Numbered from the stretch's first letter, positions 45,552-56,440 are shown. The stretch is 64,000 bases of DNA from Guadua angustifolia (GCA_036346375.1 CM070512.1:39416466-39480465); one strand, 5' to 3'. Notes: generated from the sequence alone by a model not told the origin. Program-made: numbers and translations.

Positions 45552-46576
45552 AACCTTGTGCTCTATATTGCACCTTGTATATATTTGTGTTTTTTCTTTT
45601 CTGTTCAAGAAGGCAGCACTTTTGTCTTGACCGTGCACGCAATGTCTATTTCCCCCAAGAAACTGTGAAAATACATATAAGGTCACTGCCTTTGGTAAAG
45701 CCGACCCAGTCTCACGCAAGGGCACACTCTTCCCTTTTTTCACGATCTCGGTGACGAAGACAAGTGCATTGGGCGCAATTAGCCGCTGCAAGTTCTTCCT
45801 ACTCTAAGTTTAGGCTGGCGCACGCGCGATCGCACAAGGTGCCACGACCAACACCCCGACACTAAAATCTCGCCACAGGGCTCCAGCCTCAATAAGCCGA
45901 TCTTGGTCGCAAGAGTTCTTCACATGACATTAAGTCGCATACAGACAACCCTTTGGCTGGTCTAGAGATTTACTCTGGCGCGCGCGTGTTTGGTCATCGC
46001 TCACCCTGTCGGGGAACCGTGCGTCTTTCCTCGCCTACGACCATACTCGCAACTCAGGGGTATGCGTCCTAAGCGTTAAGGAAGTCTAGCCCTTGCTTGT
46101 TCCCCCCCAGACCAAAACCACATCCGCTCCTCGGAGACACTGGTGCCTTGGTCGGGAGGGGGAGCGCTTTTTTCAACTCTCTCGCGAATGAGCCGTGCTG
46201 CATAACATAAGCGCATTTAACTTCATTCGCAATGGGCTTGGGGGAGCGAGTTGCCACGCTAGCATCATTTTGAAAATTGTGGCCAAGTGCCTCGTTTTAG
46301 CTTACCTACGTAACATTGCTTCTCTCTTAAGGAAATGTTACCTTTGTGAAGTCATTTTTTCGCGCATTCTGGGCTTGTGTCGCCCGCGTTTCTTTCTAAC
46401 TTACAGTCGACCTACCTTTCGCTACTTGCTTTGTGGTTATTGTTTACAGGGAAAGGCGAATCAAGAGCAAAAGAAGCATTGCGCCAGGCGCAAACCTTAA
46501 GCAAAAGAAAGATGTCATGCCGTACGGTCAAAAATCACCTAGGAACATCGAAAAAAAAGAAGAAAAGAAGAATGCC
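45552..46576. other. Tat 3' region, first part, non-coding
   Basis: Between the integrase stop and the antisense ORF end. CGCGCG-containing short repeats (CTGGCGCACGCGCGATCG near 45812 and CTCTGGCGCGCGCGTG near 45972) occur. Nothing coding on either strand. Confidence 0.5.
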
Positions 46577-49480
46577 CTAAGTGCTGCGGCGAAGCTTCTG
46601 CCGCAAGTCATCAATCTTGGCTTCGAGGTCCAGCACCTTCCGCCGAGCGTCGCGACCCTCGCGGACTTCCCCCCGGAGTTGCTCTAGCTCCTCGTTGCCC
46701 TGGGCGGCAAGGTCGGCAACCACTCGCGCTGCCCGCTCCAGGTCCGCCACCTTCGTCTCAAGCCCGAGAATCTTCGACCGACCCAGGGCGAGGTCCTTCT
46801 CCGCTTGGCAGGAATTCCGCTTTTGCTGTTCAAGCTGATCCTCGAGTGCAAGGACCTTCTCTTTGGCCCCCGTGGCGTCGTCCACGGCCTGACGGGAATG
46901 CAGCTTTTCTCGCTCAAGCTCTTGCTCGAGGCCAAGACTTTTCTCCTTGTACTCCTTGGCGTCCTTCTCCGCCAGGCGGCACTTATGCACGAGCAAGGTG
47001 TCCCGGGCTTTGAGGTCGCCTATGCGCTGCTCGAGCTTGGCAATCTGTGCCTCGTGTTCCTCGAGCAGCCCGACCGTCTCATCGGGGATAGTCATCGCCG
47101 TGTCAAACTCCTCCAGAGTCTTCTGAAGAAGCTGCAGACGGAAGAAACTCAGGCGCCGCCCTTAAAGCTCGAAGAGACAAAACTGCTACGACAATAAAAA
47201 GGAGGATCCTCACCAGACCAAAGTCCGTGCTGACAACCTCCTGGAAGCGCTCAGTGACTTCATGCCCACGAAGGTCTTCGAGCTTTCGCAGGGGACTAGG
47301 GACTTCCCTCGAGTCCTTCCAGGAAGGCACACTGGTCGAAGACGCCGAATCTCCCCCAGGGCAAGAAGTCCGCCCTGGGGCGCCACGCTCTTCTCCTGAG
47401 CAACCGGTTTGCTCAGGGTCTCCTCACTGTCTGCCAGGGCACGTCGTTCACTCGGTGGCAGCAAGGGATCACCCCGAGCATGTGATTCGCTCGGCAAAGC
47501 GACGCTCTTTCCCAAGCATCTTTGTTCGCTCAGGCTTTCCGCCGCCCGGGCGTGTGATGCGCCCGGGGGTTTCAAGCCCTCCTGGGCAGTCTTTCCGCCC
47601 AAGGCTTCGACACCAACTCCCTCCTCTCCTCGGGCACCTCCGTCTTTGGGCGAGAAGCTTCGCCCGGATGCGCCTCGAGGCGGTGGGATCTTCCACACCC
47701 CGGTCGTCAGCGACGAACTTCTCCACCGCTCCCACGCCCTCGGCCATCACAATGTCGGCGGCGTCGGCGAGCAACCCCGCTAAGGCATAATCAACAAGCT
47801 CGTAAGCTATTCTGCGGCAGTCCGGGAAGGCCCTACGAGCTATTTTCGCCCACGTCAGAGGAGTGGGGTTAGCTCGAGCGCGCGAAGCAAAAGGGTGAAA
47901 AAAGGAGAAGGAAAACGCAAAAATTCGGGGTTCACCTCCGACCAGACCCTCGTCGTCACCCCCGGATGGATTGGCCGCCGCCGCGACCACCATCTCGGCC
48001 TTCTTCTCCGCGGCACTGGTGATCCTGGCGGGCGGGGTCGACCTTCTCCATGTCAATTTCCACGGCGCCTTCCCCGGACGACCATGTTCATTGCTGAAAT
48101 TGCTGGCGTCGGTCGGGCGATCGCGAGGGCCCGAGCTTTCTTAGTTTTTCGACCTCGCCTTCAAATCGGCGAGCTCTCTCCTCAGTGCCTCTCGCTCGGC
48201 CTGCACCATCCCTTCGATCAGTCTTCCCTCTGCCTCGATCTGTTCCACTTGAACCTTCAGATTATACTTCTTCAGCCAGAGCCTCAGGCGGCTTACCTCC
48301 TCCTTCCGATCGGCATACTCCTTGTGGGCGCCATGATCTTTCGACGAATAACCTTTGCCTCTTCAACGACCGTGTGGTGGTCGTGGCGAGCGCTTCTCTT
48401 GCTCCTTGTGCTCTTGGTCCGGGCTGGAGCAAGCACTCCCTTGCCACCTGCCAGGGGCACGAGCTCGCCATCGCCAGTCCAGGGCGATCTTCTCCTACAG
48501 CAATACAAAAATATAAGGAAAGAAGCATCAAAAGAGCTCGGGACGTTTTTTCCGGGCATGAATTACGAAGTAACTTACCACGTCGCCTCGCCGAAAGCAC
48601 ATTTTGGGACCGCGATTCGCGACGAGCTCCTTGCCCTTGGGGTCCCGAACATATCTCCGACCCTCTTTTCGAGCGATCAAAGCCCGCTCTGTTGTCGATC
48701 AAGATGCAAAATCAAGACGAACCCGAAGCGCGGAGCGGGCAAAGAATCTTCAAGGTCGTAAAACTTACCAGAGGTGCCTTCGCGGGTGATGTCGTCCCAC
48801 CCGGTGACCTCATAGAAAGGGTGCTCCCTCTTCCTTAGGGGGGATACCCTGTTCTTGAGGAAGTCGCGGACGATGTCTCGACCAGTCAGCCCCATGTTCG
48901 TGAGCTCGCTGATTAGCATCAGAGTCCGCTCCTCCTCGGGCGCGATGGGCGGGCGCGGCTCAAAGATCGGGCACCGCTAGCAGAAGCGCAGCGACTCCCT
49001 TCCACCTTCCGTAGAACCAAGATCGCCCACCCTTAACCGAGTCCTTGAGAGAGAAGAAGGGATACTCAGACGCGGCCGGGTCTCAAAGGAGATATAGAGC
49101 ACCGTCGAGAGGACGCCGGCGTGCGGAAGAGGTTGTAGAAATGAAAGAAAAGGCTGGGCATCGGAAGGACGCCCACGAAGCCTTCGCAAAGATGGGCAAA
49201 GATGGTCAGGACAAGAATGGAATTGGGATTGGATCGTAATCTCAAGACTCACATTGCTCGAGCACGGATTCCAGGAAATCGCTCTCGGGCATCCGAAGCC
49301 CGTTGACGGTGTATAGCTCTCAAGAGACTATCTCATCGTCGCGCGGCGCCGGAGTGGTTTCGCCTTCAGGAACCCGCCAGGAGTACGGATCAAGGTAGCC
49401 GAAATCCTAGAGCACCCGAAGCCTCTCTGCGGTGGTCTTGCTCACGCGCAAACTTCGCCATGAGGAAAGCTAGAGGAAGG
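46577..49480 (-). pseudogene. Antisense ORF of the Tat element (coiled-coil protein)
   Basis: Opposite to gag-pol. The C-terminal part is open over 172 codons (47095-46577): a long heptad-rich coiled coil starting MTIPDETVGLLEEHEAQIA and ending KIDDLRQKLRRST. Upstream on the same strand there are frayed pieces: LTIFAHLCEGFVGVLP near 49200, LISELTNMGLTGRDIVRDFL and RVSPLRKREHPFYEV near 48915-48800, APRDDEIVS near 49340, and proline/serine-rich low-complexity sequence near 47330-47700. The first pieces match my memory of the 'putative gypsy type transposon' domain that grass Tat elements encode in antisense between pol and the 3' LTR. Its function is not known. Several frame breaks make this copy a pseudogene, though the coiled-coil part is whole. 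Confidence 0.75.
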
Positions 49481-49786
49481 GGCGTTAGAGTGGGGCGAAG
49501 GAGTTTGGGAGTAGTAAGGTTTTTTCCTGAGGTTCAATTGCAAGTTACGGGAGAAGAAAAGCCTGCAAAAACTGTTCCCACCTAGCATTTATAGGCGGAG
49601 GAGTCAAAGCGGACCGGCAGGGCGGCGCGTGGCGGTTCGGTTTTCGAAATTGTCCTGCAGCGGCGCGGTTTCCAAAAACTGTCAGAGTCGTACCCGCAAA
49701 GCTTCGCTGAGAAGGAACCGTCGTGACCTCCCACCTTCGCTCCCAGGGCGTTGCCCGAATTGGTCCTTAGGCGAACGCGCTCCTAC

Positions 49787-49965
49787 CCGAGCAAAGTTGT
49801 TCTGATGTTGCAACGACTTTCAAAAAAATTCCTTCCGTTCGAGCAAAGTTGCTCTGATGTCAAGCGCCTTTTTTGTCTCAAGTTTCCCGTTCCCGAGCAA
49901 AGTTGCTCGGATGCTGCGTTAGCTTTCGCCACAAGTTTTCCGTTCCCGAGCGAAGTCGCTCGGAT
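49787..49965. repeat. 53-bp tandem repeat with palindromic cores
   Basis: Four units spaced about 53 bp (49788, 49840, 49894, 49947). Each contains CGAGCAAAGTTGCTCG or a variant followed by GATG. The core is a perfect 6-bp-stem palindrome in units 3 and 4, where paired changes keep the stem (CGAGCGAAGTCGCTCG). The array lies about 100 bp before the 3' LTR. Confidence 0.9.
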
Positions 49966-50066
49966 GCTGCAGTAGTTCTTTGCCGCAGGGCTCCAATCCC
50001 TTGACAAGTATATGGAGGCTTACATGAGTCCCCACTGGCACTTTTCCCCTTTAGCCTCGGGGCTAG

Positions 50067-50743
50067 TGCCGGGATTGGATATTTGCTACAGACGACCATC
50101 GTAGCTCGGAAGTCTCCGGGCTACCCTTACCCGGAGGCGCCCCGCATTTCGACTCGAGCTGCCCCGATCTTCATCGAGCCCCTTTCCCGAAAGGTGCTTG
50201 CTCGGGGCCCGTGAACTGAGCACGACGAGCCCAATCAAGATGCCTCGAGATTCACCCAAAAGCCGGGCACGGTCCACGAAGAATACGTGGCATTTATTGC
50301 TTGTGCTTACCGTGGTCTGCGACCGACCGCAACCACGCCATCTGTATCTATCGTCGCGTGGTGCCCCTGCGGTGGGCGCGGCAATGTTTACGCACGCCCA
50401 AAGACAAGAGCGCGCCCCTAATAACCGCTGGTCGCCAGAATCCTCTATAAATACCTCCTCCGCGAAGGGTTCGAGGTTCGCATGCATCTACTTTCCACAC
50501 TTGTACACAGAGCATAACGCATTGTAAGAGACCTTCACACATCAGTTCAATCACTGTATGTATGGTTCTTATCTCCTTGGCGAGAGGCCCGAACTAGACA
50601 AAAACGATCTCCCTGCTCGCTGCCATTGTCTTTGTTGCTCGGTAGGACCTCGGAAGCTATACCCCCCATGAAAAAGGGGCCCTGGGTTGATCCCTCATTC
50701 ACCAAGTAAGCTCGGCGGGGGACCAGTTCCTGAATCGTCGACA
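50067..50743 (+). mobile_element. 3' LTR of the Tat element
   Basis: 677 bp, TGCCGGGATTGGATATT to GAATCGTCGACA, followed by the CTTCT target duplication. TATA box at 50456-50463. The purine tract before it is poor (TCGGGGCTAG). Confidence 0.92.
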
Positions 50744-51039
50744 CTTCTCTATTGCTTATATAGCAAACACAGATGCAGTTACAAAGCCAAACTTCGAACT
50801 CCTTACATCTAACGGACTGAACTTGAACCAAACTCAAACAAACTGGACTCTAGACAAACTAGAACTCTGAACCGAACTAGATTATCTAGCCAACAACGCT
50901 GACACACGCGCATGCAACCTAAAAAAACTAACTTAATATATCTCAAATTACTAAACAACGAGATTATTTCCAACAATATCCTCCTTAATCTTGTTGCCAT
51001 TATTTTGAGTTCCTTCTAGGCAAACATCATAGTAACGCC

Positions 51040-51959
51040 GGCTCGTCAACTGCTGTAGCAAAGTGTGCTTCTTCCGTCTTAGACTTGTAGCACTCAGCGG
51101 CAAAATGCCCACGTATGCCACAGTTGTAGCACTTTACTTTCTTCCTATCGAACTTGCGCTCACTAACGTCGGAGTTGTTGTTGTCTTCTTCATCATCATG
51201 GCTGCCACCATGGCCATTACCACGAACATGGTTGTCCTTCGACCGCTGTTTGACCCTTCTCCACCCTTCTTACGCTTAGCGGTGAAGGTTTCCCATTGCG
51301 CATGTGTGAGCAACAAATGCTCTCTCTCTTCTGGATCGCCGAAGTCATTTGGACACGCCGTCAGAGGCTTTGTATCGCCCTATGAGGTCTTCAACGGTGA
51401 GGGTCTTCAAGTCACGCGACCGCCGATGGAGGTGACGAGCTGCATGTAGTGTGCTAGAGCAGCAGCGAAGAAACCTCAAGACAACAAGCAATTTCATCCA
51501 TCAGATTGTCGCCTAACGCTACGGATCTTTGGTGACGACCGACGTCACCCGACCGGCGAAGTCTTCGACGGTCTCCCCTTCCTCCATCTTCAGCTCTTCG
51601 AAGTTCCTCTTGAGGGTCTGTAGATTGGCCTCGTGCACACGCTCATCTTCCATGTGTGCCATCTTGATTGCTTCCCATGCTGACTTCGCCGTGTCTTTCC
51701 CGGCGAGGGAAGGCATGACTTGCTCCGGGATGGCCTGTTAGATGGCATATAAGGCCATCCGATCCTTCTGGTACTCCATGGCACCAGGTTCCACAGCTTC
51801 CCACACGTTCTGCGCTAGAAGAGCGACACGCATCTTCATCGTCCAAATCGTGTAGTTGGGTATGACATCGTCACCGCACTCTCCCTCTTCACCACCAGCG
51901 AGATAGACAGATCACCTCGACGTCGCTTGCTGGACGGAGACATACTCATTCCTTCCCAT
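51040..51959 (-). pseudogene. Ty1/copia gag
   Basis: Starts MGRNEYVSVQQATS at 51959 (minus strand). It continues in broken frames with the copia gag core: MALYAI, then MPSLAGKDTAKSAWEAIKMA, LKRNFEELKMEEGETVEDFA and RVTSVV near 51716-51530. It ends with a CCHC zinc knuckle, CYNCGIRGHFAAEC, near 51135-51090. Gag binds element RNA and builds the particle. A stop near 51910 and frame changes break it. After KSKTEEAH the text passes within about 30 codons to the 3' LTR, so pol is deleted. Confidence 0.85.
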
Positions 51960-51990
51960 GGCATCCTTTCCGACACACAGAAACACAAGG

Positions 51991-52003
51991 CTCTAATACC
52001 AAA
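51991..52003 (-). other. Copia primer binding site
   Basis: On the minus strand TTTGGTATTAGAG follows the LTR end CTTCTAACA directly. It differs by one base from the usual initiator-Met tRNA complement TGGTATCAGAG, as in most plant copia elements. Confidence 0.8.
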
Positions 52004-52226
52004 TGTTAGAAGTCGTCTATGCGAGAAGACAAACTTCTGTTTTGAAGACGAAATACAACTTGCTCTGTATATCAGCAGAAAAAAATACTTCCCTATGTTC
52101 TGGTTCTATTCTTTGCAATAGCGGTATAATCGAATGCGTAAACCAAAGACAAACAGTAAAAGTATCAAAGCATAAGAAATAAACAAAGAAGTTTAAGACA
52201 CACTTGGATTTTGGTGTCACAGAAAT

Positions 52227-54048
52227 CGTGGTTTAAAATTTCGTCGAAATTCGGTGAAATTTCGGATTTCAAGAAGGGTAGATTTGAACTCTGGTAATTT
52301 AAAATTTAAAAAAATTGAATTTGCTCTGATCGCTTGATATTTTTCGAAATTTTGGGTTTTTAATCTGGATTTTGATGTTTTAGGGCCAGATTTGACCGGA
52401 ATTAGTCCAATAACCCCTAATAAAGTCATCTTACATGAAAATTTGTTGAAAATCTAATTTTTTGAGATATTTTAAAATTTAGGCGTAAACACTTGCCGAT
52501 TTTTTAAAATTGTACAAGCTTGATAATGATCTAAAAATTTATGGTACCATCCTTAGCAGCTTTAGGATCATACAAAAAATTTAAAAATAATTTAACATAA
52601 TTTTTATAATTAAAAAATCAAAAACAGAATGGACATAATTGGGACAAGAACTTATTAGATTTTTCTAAATTTTCTCAAGTGTGATCATGATCTAAAATTT
52701 TTATGACATATTAAGAATTTCCTCAAGACTATTATATAAAATTTTAAAAAATCAACTTTTTGTTTGATCAATAAAAGCTATAAAACCATTAAACTTCATT
52801 TGTTATACTATATTGCAAAAACCAAAAAGAAAGAACATAAATGCTACTGTGACTTGTAAGAATTTTATAAATTCACTGGAGTGTGATCATGATTCAAAAT
52901 TTTTATGAGATCTTAAATATTTCCTTATCACTTTTCTATAAAATTTTCATAAATTTTAAGCCTTCTTTTATCGCTAAAGCAAATCTATGTATTGATTATC
53001 AGGCTTTTATCAGCACGTAGCACTATCAGAATTTTTGAAACTTCTTCAAGCATTATAATTAGGAAAAATATCCTGTGCAATCACCCCTCCCGGTGAAACC
53101 ACCGTGCAACTGAACTAAAAAAAGTTTCAAAAAATTCTGAAAAAAATCATGGATGTACATCTCAACTTACCCCACCTACATATAAAATTTCATAATCAAA
53201 TTCATCTTATACTAGCAGTTACAAAAAAGACAAATTTCGCATGAACAGTAATTTTTTACTGTTCATCACTATTCATTTTTGCTGCTTGTTTTTTTGTAAC
53301 CGCTAGTATAGGATGAATTTGATCATGAAATTTTATATGTAGGTGGGGTAAGTTGAGATGTACATCCATGATTTTTTTCAGAATTTTTTGAAACTTTTTT
53401 TAGTTCAGTTGCACGGTGGTTTCACGGAGGGGGGGTTGCACCGGATATGTTGCCTTATAATTATATGAAACTTTTATAAAACATTAGTGATACATCAGGA
53501 CCTTCCACAAAAATTTTCAAAATTTTCCGACGTGGTTTGACTATTTTTCATTCCATTCAAATTTGCCGGTAAGGCTTTTATCAGGTAGTAGCACTGTCCG
53601 AATTTTTAAAAATTCTTGAATCTTGATTACTATCCGAATTTTTTTTTGAAATATTAGTGATTCATCAGAATCATGCACAAAAAATTTAAAAATTTTCTAA
53701 CATTGTTTGTATCATTTTTCATACGGTTCATACTTACCGGTCCACGTTTCATCTGGATAGTACCAATGTTTGAATTTTTAAAAATTCCATAGACCTGAAA
53801 ATTTTATGAGAACATCTTTAATGTGTTAGGAAGCTCCAAAAAATTTCAAAATCGTTCGACATCATTTGAACTATTTTTTGTTCAGTGCATTTTTGCCAAA
53901 ATTTTGGTAATTTCGGTGCCAAACGAACCGGATTTGAATTTTACTTTTTCAATTTTGAATGGATTTCAGCAAAAAAAATGAAATTTCGCTGAAATTTCAG
54001 ATTTCAGGGATGTCCAAATTTTTTGGCTAAACGAAATTTTGAACCCTG
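52227..54048. mobile_element. hAT-like non-autonomous element
   Basis: Ends CGTGGTTTAAAATTTCG (left) and, on the other strand, CAGGGTTCAAAATTTCG (right). Eight bases on the right, GCGCAAAT (54049-54056), equal the uninterrupted target seen at 38785 in the other LTR; on the left ACAGAAAT (52219-52226) is a mutated copy. An 8-bp duplication plus these ends indicates hAT. The interior has no transposase. It is AT-rich with degenerate units of about 180-210 bp containing CCGAATTTTTAAAAATTC, then a run like ATTAGTGATTCATCAGAA. A second family member is at 57099-57559. Confidence 0.7.
53062..53454. mobile_element. Foldback MITE with 9-bp TSD (MULE-type)
   Basis: A near-complete inverted repeat of about 170 bp per arm: CATGGATGTACATCTCAACT on the left returns as its complement on the right, around a loop of about 45 bp at 53239-53285. 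Ends are GGAAAAATATCC (left) and GGCAACATATCC (right, other strand). TTATAATTA is present on both sides (53053-53061 and 53455-53463). A 9-bp TSD suggests mobilisation by a Mutator-like transposase. It sits inside the hAT. Confidence 0.85.
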
Positions 54049-54311
54049 GCGCAAATTGCTTCCCCACAGCTTTTCTGGCTATCTTCTCTATTGCTTATAT
54101 AGCAAACACAGATATAGTTACAAAGCCAAACTCCGGACTCCTTATATCTAACGGACTCTGCTCCATGTTCAGATAAACTCCGAACCTGAACCAAACTCAA
54201 ACAAACTGGACTCTGGGCAAACCAGAACTCTGAACCAAACTAGATTATCTAGCCAACAATGCTGACACACGCGCATGCAACCTAAAACAACTAACTTAAT
54301 ATATCTCAAAT

Positions 54312-54674
54312 ACTTCCTACCCTATTAGGTGGGTCACATTACGTTGTCATGGCTACAAGAAGGATGGCACTACACCGCATCTCACCATTGTTTCCTCCTC
54401 GTATCAAGACCCTGTGCCATCCTTCGCCAATGTATGAAGACCCTGTGCCATCAAGTCCCCAAATCAAGACCTAGCAGAGAAAGGAATAGGAAGTAGGACC
54501 TATAGATTAAGGTGAGAAATAGGGAACTGACCCTTATTGCCAATGGTATATTTCCATTGCAAGGTACTCCTACAAGCGTGAGTCCCCAAATCGACCTAAC
54601 AGAGAAGGGAATATGAAGTAGGACCTATTAGACTAGGACGAGAAATGGGGAACTGACCCTTGCTGCCAACGGCA
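54312..54674 (+). repeat. Tandem duplication of about 126 bp (second copy split by Helitron)
   Basis: Unit 1 is 54454-54580; unit 2 is 54581-54674 plus 55884-55914. Both read AGTCCCCAAATC, GAAGTAGGACCTAT, ACTGACCCTT, TATTTCCA and GCAAGGTACTC in order. Unit 1 therefore shows what unit 2 looked like before the Helitron came in. 54312-54453 is unassigned. Confidence 0.88.
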
Positions 54675-55883
54675 TCATCCCCTAAATTAAAGTTCGCAGA
54701 CTTCCCGCATGGAGAGCCGGTCCACCTGTCCTCCTAGGCCATTTTGCGAAAAACCCCGCGCATTTCTTGAAATTACGGATAGGTCCCTGTAAATTACAAA
54801 TAGGTCCTTCGTGATTTTTTGTGAGGGGGAGATTTTTTCCCGTTTATCGCATTTGGGTCCCTCATTCGCCGTTTTACAGGAAAAAACTTCCGTTAAATTT
54901 AAATCGCGAACAAGCCCTTTTCTAATTTTTCGGGATAGTGAGTATGTCCAAAAACGTAACAATTAGGTCATTGCTACTTACGTCTAGGTCCTTTCTCCGT
55001 TTTTCCCGGGAAAAAATGTTTTCGTCACCAGAAATATGTGTGTATCTTTATCTCTAGACTTTTTTCCCGTCTCGATTTTTCGACTCGATCTCTGATATTT
55101 TTTAGAACATGTATTATTACTCGATGAACGCGTAGACTGTTATGGTTGACAAAAAAAGTTGTCATCTCTAATAATTTCTCACTCTTTTTCCTCTAGACTT
55201 TTTCCCTACCTTGGTTTTCTACCTGTAATTTTTCCCCACTTCGTTCTATAGTATTTTTCGAAGCATGTATTATTGACGGGTGAACGTATAGAGTTTTAGA
55301 TTCGGGAAAAGAAGATCATTTCTCCGTTTTCCCTGGAAAATATGTTTTTGTCACTAAAAATATGTGTACATCTCTATCTCTAGACTTCTTCCCCGACTCG
55401 ATTTTCCAACTCGATCTCTGATATTTTTTAGAACATGTATTATTACTCGGTGAACACATAGAATGTTATGGTCGACAAAAGAAGGTTTTGTCTCTAATAA
55501 TTTCTCACCCTTTTTCCTCTAGACTTTTTTCCCACCTCGATTTTCTAGCTCGGTTTCCAATATTTTCAGAAAAACGCCGAAAGAGATATTTCTACAACTC
55601 TATCTCTCTATTTTTTTTACTGTAACTCAGTTTCTGATATTTTCTATAGTGAAAAATATGTGTACGGTTGTATCTTTATATTTTTTCCTCACTTCGATCT
55701 ATAGTATTTTTCGAAGAATGTATTATTAACGGGTGAATGTATAGAATGTTAGATTCAGGAAAAGAAGATCTTTTCTTTGTTTTTCTCGAAATCTTTTTAA
55801 GATTACATAGAATTTATCCTAAAAGACCCAGATATCAGATATGGCTAAGCACTTTCTTGTGCATGCGCATACCACGTTGCTAG
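54675..55883 (+). mobile_element. Helitron, non-autonomous, 1,209 bp
   Basis: Starts TCATCCCCTAAATTAAAG and ends CCACGTTGCTAG, i.e. 5' TC and 3' CTAG, inserted between A (54674) and T (55884) with no target duplication, as Helitrons do. Just before the end, GTGCATGCGCAT can form a short hairpin. The tandem neighbour at 54542-54555 gives the empty site. No Rep/helicase coding sequence. The interior has tandem units of about 328 bp. Confidence 0.88.
54997..55800 (+). repeat. Tandem units of about 328 bp inside the Helitron
   Basis: CCGTTTTTCCCGGGAAAAAA at 54997 and CCGTTTTCCCTGGAAAATAT at 55325 open two colinear units. Each is followed by AAATATGTGTRYATCT, CTCGATCTCTGATATTTTTT, AGAACATGTATTATTACTCG and CCTCTAGACTTTTT. 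A third, partial unit begins near 55650. Confidence 0.8.
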
Positions 55884-56440
55884 TATTTCCAATGCAAGGT
55901 ACTCTACACGCGTGCTTTAAAAAAAAGAATATAACCACGTCATCAACCGACCATGAGTTATCTCCTATCGATCAAGAACCACTTTATAGGTGTTGAGATA
56001 ATTGTATTACTTATTAGTTAAAGAAAGTTATATGTATAAAGGTATATAAACACATCTTTACATGTACTAAGCACCTCTTAGAGCAGCTTTCCAACATCGG
56101 GCGTAAACGAAAACGGTTTTGCTATGCATTGAATATTGATTGTTTACTTAAAGTAATTAACACTTACTTAACTACCATATTTCCTTCTGCACGTGGTTTG
56201 CTTCCTAGCTATGCGTAGCATGTGCTCCGAGCATACGCTAGCTCAGCGGTTTACCGGTGAAATTTAAATTAAAATTCAAAAAAAAATTAGGAAAATTTAC
56301 CCAAAAATTCTTTAAAATTAGTATTAATTGTTTTATGACCTTTGGTGTGAATATTTTTTAAAAAAAACAAAGTTCGGAGACGTTTTTGAGCAATACAATA
56401 TGTAGAAATTAGAAAAAAAAAAAAGAAATTAGAAGTATTT
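55884..56440. other. No recognisable gene
   Basis: After the rest of the tandem unit (to 55914) the sequence is AT-rich and unassigned. Nothing coding on either strand. Confidence 0.4.

Larger units (their letters stand above)
38823..50743 (+). mobile_element. 11.9-kb Tat-lineage Ty3/gypsy element
   Basis: Complete in outline: 5' LTR 38823-39499, primer site, gag, protease, RT, RNase H, second RNase H, integrase, a 4.5-kb 3' region with an antisense ORF, and 3' LTR 50067-50743. Both LTRs are 677 bp. The flanking target duplication CTTCT (38818-38822 and 50744-50748) is perfect, and the target is the LTR of a copia element. Stops in RT, integrase and gag, a frameshift between the RNase H domains and a protease lacking its active site mean it cannot move by itself. 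Confidence 0.92.
38577..50975 (-). mobile_element. Copia 3' LTR, split by the Tat element
   Basis: The two halves 38577-38822 and 50749-50975 together make one LTR of about 473 bp. Outer end TGTTAGAAATCACC at 38577; inner end (minus-strand start) TGTTGGAAATAATCTC at 50975, followed by a purine tract (minus strand AAGGAGGATA). Joining at one CTTCT gives the same order as the uninterrupted stretch TATCTTCTCTATTGCTTATA at 54083, which proves the join. Confidence 0.85.
38577..54311 (-). mobile_element. Gag-only Ty1/copia element carrying later insertions
   Basis: On the minus strand the order is 5' LTR (52004-54311, itself holding a hAT), primer site, gag (about 51959-51040), purine tract, 3' LTR (38577-50975, split by the Tat element). 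Gag runs past its zinc knuckle and then joins almost directly to the sequence before the 3' LTR: protease, integrase, RT and RNase H are all missing. The right-hand LTR lacks the last 28 bp or so seen in the left LTR. The element's own contribution, without insertions, is about 2.0 kb. Confidence 0.8.
52004..54311 (-). mobile_element. Copia 5' LTR, split by a hAT element
   Basis: Parts 52004-52226 and 54049-54311 match the two halves of the left LTR (for example GAAATACAACTTGCTCTGTA, CTTATATAGCAAACACAGAT, CAACCTAAAACAACTAACTT). It lacks the terminal 28 bp or so present at 50948-50975, so this end is truncated and no copia target duplication can be seen on the right. Confidence 0.82.

Noticed and set aside
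47227..47790. 187-codon plus-strand frame, Pro/Ser/Arg-rich
   Set aside because: Shadow of the low-complexity part of the antisense Tat ORF; GC-rich sequence gives long frames on both strands.
49787..49965. CRISPR-like array (regular palindromic repeats)
   Set aside because: Units are diverged, spacers are not unique, and the sequence is a plant retroelement; it is a plain tandem repeat.
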